From: Torreya grandis
Taxonomy: Eukaryota; Streptophyta; Pinopsida; Cupressales; Taxaceae
Length of the DNA stretch: 64,000 nucleotides
Direction of reading: 5' to 3'
Assembly (NCBI GenBank): GCA_037957365.1
Contig: JARHVA010004090.1
Coordinates: forward strand, 1,296,001-1,360,000
In this document: positions 54,188 to 64,000 of the stretch, in pieces
Numbering within the stretch: position 1 is the stretch's first letter
Layout of the letters: every line of letters starts with the position of its first letter
Position numbers and translations under genes: made by a program
The notes under the pieces: generated by a model
What the model was told of the DNA's origin: nothing
The model's input: the letters and a program-made list of their open reading frames with translations, nothing else
Database searches by the model: none

Positions 54188-54295
54188 AAAATTTAAGCTT
54201 TCTTGACTTGTAAAATTAATTATATATATGTATGTATTTATATATGTACATACATACATATAATTAATTTTACAAGTCAAAAAAGCTTAAATTTT
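54188..54295. repeat. Long near-perfect inverted repeat (foldback)
   Basis: The arms 54188-54224 and 54259-54295 (37 bp each) are reverse complements except for one C/T position near the TTCTTGAC step. The 34-bp centre is itself TATATGTATG/CATACATATA-like, so the stem can extend almost to the loop. It is AT-rich and could be a small foldback element or MITE, or the source of a hairpin RNA. No target duplication was identified. Confidence 0.85.
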
Positions 54296-55402
54296 GTATG
54301 TTTGTATGTACATATATACATACATATACACCAACACACACCCACACACACATATTGAAAAATTAAGATAAATTATTCTAAAAAATATTTAACATTTACT
54401 CTATCCATATATGAAATTTTGTAAAAAATGTTGTTTGTTTCTGCAAAAAATATGTTGATACATATATAGACTACTTATTCTTCATTAAAATTATTATCCC
54501 ATTATGATAAATACATAAATTGAAAATAATTTTCTCATTTAGATATTTAAAAATATTATATTTCTCTAAATTGCATTAAAAATTATATAATTAATATTTT
54601 TAGTTTATTATTAAATTATTTTTCCAATTATCTCTAAAAGACTCTCCAAATTTAAATATTATTATTTTCAAAAATTGAAACAAAAATAAACTTGTAAGGC
54701 CCCTATTTTGTCTCCCATTACCTTACATCTACTCTGATATAAGTTTTAAAAAGATATAATTTTCAAATGTAAATATGTAAGAGAAATATATGTAAAAATT
54801 AAGACACTCAAAAAAGTGATGGGATATTATTTATGTTGGTTCACCTTAATGTTAGTTGGCTAAGATGATCAATGTTATGTTTCTCTTTGTCTTTATAAAT
54901 TAGGATATGAGTATAAAACCAAATTAGAGCCTACATAAATGAAACAATATTAAGCTAATGTTTGAGGGGTGAAAATAGTTTTATATGTATTATAATGTAA
55001 TCCACACTCAATATTGAAGGTTTTGTGTTCAAAAAATTATGCCTAAAATATGGGATATGGGGTATATAAAGGTCCCAATATAAAATAAATGGTAAAAATA
55101 AAATATTTTAAAATTGGTATCTAAAATATAATAAGGAAATTACATGAAAAGAATTGAAAAAAAAGGTAATTTAGATCTAAAATTATAAATAAAAATATTA
55201 AAAAACCATAAATTCAAAATAAATGATTGTAGGTATAGTTTGGTAAAATTCAGTAAATATAAGAACTTAAATTATGATTGTATTAGTAACCATAATCACC
55301 CTATAACATGTCAAATTTTTTTATTAAAAAAAATTTGATATAAGCTCTTATAACAAAATACATATTACTGTAACAATAATTAAAACCTTTATATACACAC
55401 TT

Positions 55403-55455
55403 ACCCCCGGCGCTCGCCCCCCACCCCCACCCTCCTCCCCCCTCGCCCCCCCCCA
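55403..55455 (+). repeat. C-rich island (i-motif / G-quadruplex potential)
   Basis: About 53 bp made up almost entirely of C runs of 4-9 bases with a GGCGCTCG interruption, inside sequence that is otherwise strongly AT-rich. The - strand has many G-runs, well beyond the four needed for a G-quadruplex. Confidence 0.85.
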
Positions 55456-56499
55456 CATCCTAATTGTTCTTAATTGGATACTCCAAAGATTAAGAGGAAC
55501 CACCTTAGTTCAAATTCCTCCCATTGAGATTTAATGATATGAAAAATGCATGACCTCCATAATAATAAACATTCATAAATTATTCATCTTATTATTTAAG
55601 TGGAAAATGTAAAATTAAATAAATAAAGTAATTATTGTGTGTTGAGAATGATATTTATGACCCTTATGATTCCAAACCTATAGATTAACTCTAAATATAA
55701 ACAACTAGTACCAATATGGATCAATACATTATAAATATAATATCCAACACAATATGATATCATCATCAATCATGATAAAATATTGGAAGGAACAAAAAAT
55801 TTAGAACTATATAATCAATTTTGATATAGTACAAAGATAAAAGGTAGGAAAATATTGTATCGTAAGTTTCAATACAACATAAAATATATGAAGTATATAA
55901 AATTAAACTCAATGAGATGAATAAGTAAAATGGAAAAGATAATCATGGGATGACGTGATGATAGTGATGTAAGTTTCTAGGCTAGGTTGTAGGCAAACAT
56001 TTTCAAAACTTTTAAACAAGGTTTTAGGGAAAGAGATGTACATTGTGGTCACAATAATTAATATAAGACCAAATGTGATGCCAATTTTTATAATGTTTTC
56101 CACAGGATAATGGGTAATGTGAAAATGAAATGAGATAAGTTTCACTTTGAAAGTTTATTTTGTGCAAACTAACAACCAAATCATTACCAAACACTACATT
56201 TGATATGCAAGACAACATTTAGACAATGGAAAATGTGATATAATGAGGTAAATTTTAAGTTAAGATAACTAAATATAAATTTATTTAAAGTGAAAATATT
56301 TCATAGTTTCATCAAATGCATTTTTTTAAATTAAAAATATTCAATCACTAAATAAAGATTTAGTTATTTGTGTATAAACTTTTGACATTATTTTTTATTT
56401 GTATCTATTCGATTATTGATCCTTTGGATAGGGTCTCTTACTTGTATCGAAAACTCAATAATATTTTTTATTTACTATTAAACCATGCACTCTACATGT

Positions 56500-57260
56500 G
56501 AAATATCATTTTATGCATTAACGAATCGGTTCTCATCTAAATTTTTTAGTTCAACTAAACATGCATTTATATACTCTTCATTATTAATGACAACCTAAAG
56601 AAAGACACAGAGGTTATGTATATCTACATCCAGAGGTAGAACAACTTTTGATCCAAAACAAAGGAATTTAGGTTACTCATGTGAGTGTGAGATAAATCAT
56701 ATTATAGGCCCATAGTGGTGAGTAAATTTTAGGTGCCAATCCCTTTTAGTATATTTATAAAAATTTACTATGATTGATTTTATGGTTTTATTTATTGCTT
56801 TGGTTTAGCAACTAGCCTATGGATAGTATAAGGATGATTTTTGATGATATATAGAGAATTTATTACACAATTAATAGACCTCAGGATTCTTAAAAGCAGA
56901 TCCATTGTTTATGACTATGACATGTGGGACTCTGAACTAAAAAGGGATATTATCCAAAAAAAATTAGTGACGAAGAAAAAGGTAACAGTTTTTAAAGACA
57001 ACTTTTATTTACTTAATGAAATATTCAATTGATATGATGATTAAATTTTGTCCATCAAAGGAAGTGTGAGACATTTGGCCTATCAAATTTAGATCACAAG
57101 TGGAAAAGAGTCATAGAATAATAATGGGTTGAAAATATCTACTAAGTATATGGATTTATTGAGAGAAATGTTGAAATTTATCACATTTTTTCACATAATT
57201 AAAAACATCAATTTTTTGAGTTGTCCAAACATATCCCATTATGTTGATCTTGTAGGCAGT
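56500..57260 (-). pseudogene. Gypsy integrase relic (element H)
   Basis: Read on the - strand through many stops: YVKKCDKFQHF (zinc-binding end), DLNLIGQM, then FRVPHVIVINNGSAFK, which is the 'FGVP..IVSDNG..F' core motif with the catalytic D changed to N. SSLYYP, RDWHLKF and KVVLPLDVDIHNLCV ('AVLPLEVEIPSLR') and VELKNLDENR follow. The order and spacing match a Ty3/gypsy integrase from H2C2 to the end of the core. No LTR pair or TSD was located, so this is an isolated remnant. It is a different family from D by motif wording. Confidence 0.82.
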
Positions 57261-57699
57261 TTCATGGCCACTCAAGTTCCCATCACAAATGCCACTATGA
57301 TAATGAAAGAGGACTTTTTATGAATATTTTTGGTTAGAAACACATTACTAATATGTCATCAAAATATTTATGATAGATAACCTCATCCAAAGAAATTTAT
57401 TCTAATGTAATGATGTGAAAGCATAACCTTTGTTATGATTTAACACCCTTAGGATAGGTACAATCAATTAAATAGTTAATTTTATATGTATACCATGGAG
57501 ACTAAATAATTACATTTTTATATATAAAAAAATTAGTTCATGATGGAATTTAGTATAAAAAATATATATGACTTATATGGGGGAATCTTCCAACTAATCA
57601 GTGATGATTTATTACTTGATCAAATTTTGGTTGATGTACATGAGTTTGAATTCTCTCATAAGCATGATGAAATTCTAAGCCTTATCTAAAGAGGTTTGT

Positions 57700-58060
57700 T
57701 GAATTAATAATTTTAGTAAGTAATGTGACCTTACATTAACTCTCTTCTCTTGGTTAATCATATAATTTTTCAACCACTTAGTTGCAAACATGATGGCCAA
57801 ACATTCTTTTTACGATTGATGTAACACATCATTTAATCAATAATATTGAGGATAATGAAATAGATGACATGCTTATTTCTATTACCATCCTCGTGGGCCA
57901 ATGCATAGGTGACAGACACCTCAATTTCACTAAATTATAGTATGAGAGGCTTGATAGAATTAGGTGGCATTATTTATGAAGGATACATAAGAAATCATTT
58001 TAATCCTTCAAATACATTATGAAAATTACATGTGTAATACAAACCACTTGTATTTTTAAT
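57700..58060 (-). pseudogene. Gypsy RNase H relic (element H)
   Basis: The - strand translation contains FEGLK, then PPNSIKPLILYFSEIEVSV and LAHEDGNRNKHVIYFI, matching 'F..LK..L..PP.L..P...KPL.LY.S..E.SV...L..E......IYY.S'. It lies 5' of the integrase relic on the same strand, as expected for one pol gene. The interval 57261-57699 is decayed linker. RT motifs were not readable upstream. Confidence 0.65.
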
Positions 58061-59519
58061 ATATTATTGACGGGATGTAACACATTGCGAAGCTTTGGTT
58101 TAAACTATAGAATGGCTCTAGCTTCCCTAAGAATGACCTAATTTTAGATTAATTATGAGGGGGGATCTTGTGTAATATTATAAAGAATTTTGGCTAGGTA
58201 AATATCAATCCCATGTTGAAAGATGATTTAAGGGTAAATGCATAGAATTGTGGGTGGACATTTTTTTCCTTAAAAAACAAGAAAACTCAATTCATACATA
58301 TTATTTTAGACATCTATTTTCAAAATTTGAAGATGTTATAAGAAAATGAATTGTATAATTTTGAGTTTCATTTATAAATTACCAATGTTATTTTTAAATG
58401 GTCAAAAATAACTAAGTAAAACATAAAAAGTTCAAAGAGGTACTACTAGTTTTTAGAAACATTATAGTAGATAACTTGTTGTGCACCCTATCATATTTTT
58501 AGCATCATTTAATTTTTGTAAAAACCGTTTGGTAAAATGTTAGATAATATCATATAGTTTTTAACCTATATTATTTTAAAATTTGACGTTAAATATTTAT
58601 TTAATTACTAATTTCACAAATTAATAGAGCATAAAATATGAGAAATAATGCATAAATGAACATGTGCCCCCTAACTACATCAAAATATATCAAAAAATAA
58701 TTTTTTTTATAATGTTTATAGAATTGAGTCTATTTTTAAAGCCTAAATTTTTTTTGAATTTGAATGAATGAAACAAAAAATACATAAATAAAGATAAACA
58801 TGTATATTTGTGGCATATAGCTCTATAAAAAGACTTACATAGAAATAAATATAGATAAAAACTTTAAATTAATTTATATATAGATAGCACATATATGTAT
58901 ACATATTTATTTTTGTTTATCAATATATGAATAAAAAATAGATAAACATTGTTGATGTATACAAGAAATATAGATAAAAATGAAAGATAAATATACATGT
59001 TTATCTTTGTTCATAGACATACATAAAAATAAAGAAAGATATATAGAAAGAGGAGAGTGTGCTCGATATTGTAATCATAATTTTAGGAAAGTTTTTGATA
59101 AAATTCATAGTTTTTTGTATGGTAGAAGTTGAATTTTATTATTTTCTGTCAAAATATGCATTTAGTTGTGTTTATAGGTCCATACAATAGGCTTAAGAAT
59201 CCAATACATTCTTGATTCTTGAGGCATGTTTTTAAAATGTTTTACATAAGAACTTCATATGTGGAATAATAATGTATGGAAAAACCCATGTACGTGGAAA
59301 AACTATGTACATAAAATATTTTACTATTTATTTACATGATTTTGGCAATCTTATTGATTTTATTATAGTTTATTTTTCATTTTCAAATTTAATTTATGGC
59401 CTTAGTCAATTTTAGTTGTTAACATTGAAGTTTTATACATAAAAAAAATGTAAACCCAATTTTGACTATAATCTTGACGTCGTTTTCCTAGCTAAATAGA
59501 TTTGTGACTTCAAAATGTT
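58061..59519. other. AT-rich stretch with simple repeats
   Basis: Many AAATAAATATAGATAAA-like words occur between 58780 and 59050. A 35-bp phrase at 58797-58831 recurs at 59723-59760 inside the first monomer of the satellite that follows. No gene seen. Confidence 0.45.
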
Positions 59520-62330
59520 ATTTAGGGTTCAATTAGCCCCAATGTTATCACAAATTGAGCAAATTAGTCAATTGGGGCAATAAGTGATGTGATGTGGGCC
59601 ATGTTGAGCCCTATGAACATAATTCCTAACTAAAAGGATGTTATTGTATATTTATCTATATGCCAATAACACTATTTCTATATATATGTATAATATTTAT
59701 ATATTTATTTCTATAAACAAATATAAACATGTATAGTTGTGGAATATAGCTCTATAAAAATGTAATTGAGGATAATTTGATCTTGTTAAACCCATTTGTG
59801 AATAAAAAAGATGATTTTGGTCTCAACTAGCCCCAATATCATCACAGATTGATCCAATTAGATAACTAGGGTAATTAGTGATGTGATTAAGGCTAAATTG
59901 ATCCATATAAACCTAATTATTAATCTAAATGATGTTAATTAGGGATAAATCATTGATAAATCATTTTTTTATGGTTGAGGGTTTATGATTTAGGGTTCAG
60001 GGCTTATGTCTTAGGGTTTAGGTTTTATGACATAGGGTATAGGGTCCAATTAAAAATGTAATTGGGGCCAATTTCAGTTTATTGAACATATTTATAACTA
60101 TAAATATGTGATTTTGGGCTCAATTTGCCTTAATATCATCACAAATTGAGCCAATTATTTAATTGGGGTAATCAGTGATATGATATGGGCCAAATTGAGC
60201 CTTGTGAACATATCAAAAAGGTAATTGGGAATAAGTTAAGCTCATTGAACCCATTTGTGATTATAAAATATGATTTTGGGTTCAATTATTCACAATTTCA
60301 TTGTATATGGAGTCAATTAGGTAATTGGGGCAATCAATGATGCAATTTGGGCCAAATTGAGCCCTTTAAACCTAATTCTTACTCTAAAGGATGTTTATTA
60401 TGGACAAATAAATTGTTTTAAGGTTTAGGCTTTAGATATTAGGGCTTGGGGTTTAGGATTTAGGTTATATGGTCCATAGTGAAGGTAATAGGGGCTAATT
60501 TGAGCTCATTGAACCTGTTTCTGACTATAATATGTAATTTTTTTGGATCAATTAGCCACATTATCATCACAGATTGAGATAATTAGTCAATTTGGATAAT
60601 TAGTGCTGCGATTTATTCCAAATTGAGCCCTTTTAACCTAATTCCTACTATAATGTATATTAATTGGGGCTCAATTGAGTGTTTATGATTTAAGGTTTAG
60701 GGATTAAGTCTTAGGGTTTAGGGTTTAGGGTCTAATCATGAATGTAGTTAGGACTAATTTAAGATAATTGAACATATTTATGACTATAAAATGTGATTTT
60801 AAGCTCAATTTTCACCACTATCATAATAGATTGATCCAATAATTGGGGAAATCAATGATGTAATTTAGGATAAATTAAGAACTATGAGTCTGCACGAAGG
60901 CAATTAGGGATAATTTGAGAACTTTGAACTTATTTTTGACTAAATAATCTAGTTTTGAGATAAATTATCCATAATGTAGTCATATATTCAGTAAGTTAAT
61001 TCATTGGGACAACTAGTGATGCAATTTTGGCCAAATTGAGCCCTATAAACCTCATTCTTATAGTAAAGGATGTTTATTAGGGTTAAGTAAATTAGTTTAG
61101 GGTTTAGGTTTTAGGATTAGGATTAGGTACTATGGTATAAAATATAATGTTTAGGGTATATGTTCCTATCATGAAGGTAATTATGGTCATTTAAATTCGT
61201 TAGACCAATTTTTAATTACAAAATGTGATTTTTGGCTCAATTAGCCCTAATGTCATCATAAATTGAGCCAATTAGTCAATTGGGGTATTTAGTGATGTTA
61301 ATGGGGAAAAATTTATCCCTTTAAACCTAATTATTACTCTAAAGGATGTCAATTGGGGATAAATCAATTTATTTACGATTTAGGGTTTAGGTCTTAGGGT
61401 TTACTATCCAATCATGAATGTATCTGGGACCAATTTGAGCTCATTAATCTTATTTGCTACTACATAATATGATTTTGGGATCAATTTACCCCATTTTCAT
61501 CACAAATTTAGCTAATTAGTCAATTAGGGCAATTAATGATATTTTGGTCCAATTTGAGCCCTATAAACCTATCATGAAGGCAATTAATTAGGGATAATTT
61601 TAGCTCATTGAACCTATTTGTGACTATAGAATGTGATTTTGGGCTCAATTATCCCTAATGTCATGATAGATTGAGTAAATTAGTTTTGTGGGGTAATCAG
61701 TGATGTGATTTGGGCCAAATTGAGAATTGTGAACCTAATTCTTACTCTAAAGGATGCTTATTGGGGCTAAAATTATTGGTTTAGGTTTATGTTTTAAGGA
61801 TTAATATTAGGGATTATGTTTTATAGTATATGGTCCATTATTAAAGGTAATTTAGATCAATTTAATCTCATTGAACCTATTTATAACTATAAAACTTGAT
61901 TATTTTACTTGATTAGCCCTAATGTCATCACATATTGAGATAATCAATCAATTGGGTAAATCAATGATGTGATTTGGGCCAAATTGAGCCATGTAAACCT
62001 AATTCTTACTCTAGATGATGTTAATTAGGGTTAAATCAATATTTTAGGGTTCATAATTTAGGGTTTAGGATTTAGGGTCCAATCATTTTCATGTAATTGG
62101 GACCAATTTGATCTTTTTGAATCTATTTATGCACATAGAATGTGATTTTGGGCTTATTGTTTCCCAATGTCATCATATTTTGAGCCAGTTTATCAATTAG
62201 GGTAATTAGTGATATGATTTGGTCCAACTAAACCATGTGAACCTAATTTACTTGGGGTTTATAGTTTATAGTTTAAGGTTTTATTGTTTAAGTTTTATGT
62301 TTAGGATCAATTGTGAAAGTAATGTACACA
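59520..62330. repeat. Satellite with long-long-short monomers and TTTAGGG motifs
   Basis: An 'AATGTCATCACAAATTGAG' anchor recurs at 59541, 59835, 60132, 60294, 60560, 60817, 60973, 61249, 61493, 61657, 61921 and 62166. Spacings are 294, 297, 162, 266, 257, 156, 276, 244, 164, 264 and 245. Short (about 160-bp) monomers occur every third position. All monomers share 'GATTTGGGCCAAATTGAGCCC' and 'GATTTTGGGCTCAATTAGCC'. Only long ones continue into 'CTAAAGGATGTTAATTGGGG' and then TTTAGGG-like telomere words, for example three in a row at 60711-60730. No coding capacity. Confidence 0.9.
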
Positions 62331-62439
62331 AAAAATAACATGTACATGATTTTAGCACATATGTAATTTTAACACATATATGGTCCTAGAGTAATAAAAT
62401 AGTAAAAAAAATATATAAAAAGTCAACGTCTTTTTTTTT

Positions 62440-62840
62440 CACATTAATACTTTTATCCCATTCATACTATTATTTATTTTGTTATGCATACTATAAGTCT
62501 ATTTTTAATGATTTGATCATTGTCCCCACCTTAAAAGTAGAGAAATGTTTTTTGAATCATGGGTGACTACATAGTGTCAATTTATTTTTTAATAATTTGA
62601 ATGTTATCCCTAATTGGTAATGCATATAAGGTCTATTTTATAATGATTTGATCACTCTTCCCACCCATAAAAATAGAGAAATTTGTCTAATCATGGTTGA
62701 GTACATAGTTTAGGTATATTTTTTAATAATATGTTTCTTATCCTAATGTGATACTGCATAACACATAGGTTTACTTTTTAACAATTTGATCACTGTCACC
62801 ACCATCTAAAGTTTATAGCTTTTTATAACCATGGGTGACA
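62440..62840. repeat. Three tandem copies of about 135 bp
   Basis: ATTTGATCATTGTCCCCACC (62511), ATTTGATCACTCTTCCCACC (about 62646) and ATTTGATCACTGTCACCACC (about 62783) each precede an 'AAAGTAGAGAAAT...ATCATGGGTGA' stretch. Directly adjacent to the previous satellite but unrelated to it in wording. Confidence 0.75.
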
Positions 62841-63447
62841 AAAATCATAGTATTCGGAAGAATAAGTTAAAGCACAAGAGGAATTAAAAGTGATGAAATA
62901 AAAAGAAAGGTAGTGAATGCAAAGAATTCATGAAATTTTATATATTATCTTTAATAAATTAAATGTCAAAAACAATGATGAAATGAATAGTGATAGTATA
63001 CCAAGTTATGAAATTCCAACTATCAATTCTGATAATATAGAGAATTATATTGATGATGATAATATGCATGATGAGTTACTCTCTAAGAATGAAAAAAATT
63101 GCATGGGAACACAAATTGGATAAAGTAAGAATGAACAAAACAATATGGGAAAATTGTTTACTGACAAAACTGCTAATGATGAAAATAATATGGGAACATC
63201 ATTCAATGAATAAACTACTAATGAAGACAACAATATGGAAACATGAAATCAACCAATTTTATCATTAAGAACACTTCTTAGTATTTTCAAAATGATACCA
63301 ATGTATTTAATTAAAATCGATGAAAACATTTTGAAACCAATGCATAATAAAATGTCTAACCACCATATGAGAAGAAAGGTTGAAAAATTTTGGGATTGGA
63401 AATTTGAAAAATTAAATGAATATTAAAGATACAATTTTTTTGTTACA
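62841..63447 (+). other. Region upstream of unidentified coding relic
   Basis: The open frame 62917-63123 is rich in N, D, E and I (for example ENYIDDDNMHDEL). A related short phrase 'AACAATATGGGAA' repeats at 63141, 63184 and 63230. It could be an acidic N-terminal region of the protein relic that follows, or low-complexity sequence. No domain was recognised. Confidence 0.35.
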
Positions 63448-64000
63448 TTGACGAAAGTGAATAATATGAGACTTAAAATGAATAACCTTGGATTAAGAAC
63501 ATCTAATATTGATGGTCAAAACAAAGCATTTATTGAAATTGTACATAGTGCATACCTTAAATTAGGTGTGAATAAACACATTAAAAATATGGTAACATCA
63601 CCTGATGCATTATTACAAATTGTATTGTAAGCTTTCAAACAAGGAACAAATGCTTGATTAGACAAAAAATTAGAGTTTTGAACATAAATACAAAAACACT
63701 AATGAAAGCAATTGAGATACATAGAAGACTTGGTGTTGATAATAATAATGACTTGTGGACATTCTTTGGTAGACTCACATAGAAATATAAGGATATATCC
63801 AATGCCCTAAAATATTTACTTGCACAATTTTGGAAAGATAACACAAGGGTATCACCTAAAATAAGAGATATAGTGAAAATAAGAGTTATTTATCATAACC
63901 GTGACCCACATAAAAAACATTTTTTGGATATGAATCAAATACAATTTTACTCTAAATTTATTGAAAAATATCCAAAATTTTATTTTAGTCAAGTTTATTT
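63448..64000 (+). pseudogene. Unidentified protein-coding relic, continues past window
   Basis: The frame from 63448 reads open for 60 codons (ending about SPDALLQIVL), continues with isolated stops (AFKQGTNA, LDKKLEF), then shifts frame near 63675. In the new frame, from 63702 to the window edge, about 100 codons run with only one stop: KAIEIHRRLGVDNNNDLW, a TFFGRLT segment, then VSPKIRDIVKIRVIYHNRDP and FYSKFIEKYPKFYFS. Composition and low stop density are unlike the surrounding AT-rich noise. I do not recognise the family. It could be a transposon protein (ORF1 or gag-like) or an old viral or host-derived fragment. Confidence 0.5.

Larger units (their letters stand above)
52178..56499. other. 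AT-rich unassigned stretch
   Basis: No coding motif was recognised. It contains the hairpin at 54188-54295 and the C-rich island at 55403-55455. It may include LTR or 3' sequence of the gypsy relic H, but no paired repeat was found. Confidence 0.4.

Noticed and set aside
59990..62080. True telomere or chromosome end
   Set aside because: TTTAGGG words are short, degenerate and embedded in satellite monomers, with ordinary sequence on both sides.

Overview
This window looks like intergenic DNA from a large, repeat-rich, AT-rich seed-plant genome. A conifer or other gymnosperm is my best guess. The reasons are old, stop-riddled retrotransposons that are still largely intact in outline, very long LTRs, interstitial TTTAGGG-type telomere motifs, and no recognisable host gene in 64 kb. 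The exact taxon is inference. I see no tRNA, rRNA or intact protein-coding gene. Every coding region I can name is a decayed transposable-element gene.

Left part (1-30.5 kb). The window opens on the polypurine tract and 3' LTR of a Copia element (A, + strand) whose body lies to the left. A LINE relic follows (1.3-5.6 kb, + strand: endonuclease, reverse transcriptase, zinc knuckle, RNase H). After about 4 kb of unassignable DNA comes a decayed Ty3/gypsy-type element F (9.8-24.3 kb, - strand), recognised from a diverged pair of 1.44-kb terminal repeats and a protease relic. F carries two insertions: a 3.0-kb solo LTR (G, target duplication AGTTT, internal 220-bp tandem repeats) and a small Copia-type element (E, 18.3-22.0 kb) that splits the protease. 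F abuts a tandem array of about eleven 345-370-bp monomers (24.4-28.6 kb), one of which holds a 326-bp CA/GC microsatellite.

Centre (30.5-52.2 kb). This is a clean three-level nest in which each level has a perfect 5-bp target-site duplication. Element D is a - strand Ty3/gypsy element of the Tat type with LTRs of 4673 and 4621 bp (TSD TAATG). It carries gag, protease, an extra RNase H-like domain placed before the reverse transcriptase, RT, RNase H and integrase. Element B is a 5176-bp - strand Copia element with 986-bp LTRs (TSD TTTTA), inserted in D between protease and the extra RNase H. Element C is a 1145-bp + strand solo Copia LTR (TSD AGATA), inserted in B just beside the RT catalytic motif. 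LTR pairs diverge more in D than in B, as nesting order requires.

Right part (52.2-64 kb). This part is AT-rich DNA with a long near-perfect hairpin, an abrupt C-rich island, a gypsy RNase H/integrase relic (H, - strand), and a satellite in which two long monomers alternate with one short monomer and only the long ones carry telomere-like TTTAGGG motifs. A 135-bp tandem repeat follows, and then an unidentified, lightly damaged coding relic that runs off the right edge.

The points I find most unusual are these: arrays of a palindrome combining two DRE/CRT cores around a bZIP C-box, at a constant distance upstream of the TATA box in all three related Copia LTR types; fossil primer-binding sites inside those LTRs, suggesting stepwise U5 growth; and the long-long-short higher-order satellite. 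Element boundaries, TSDs and counted differences were read directly by eye. Family names come from motif recognition without database searches.
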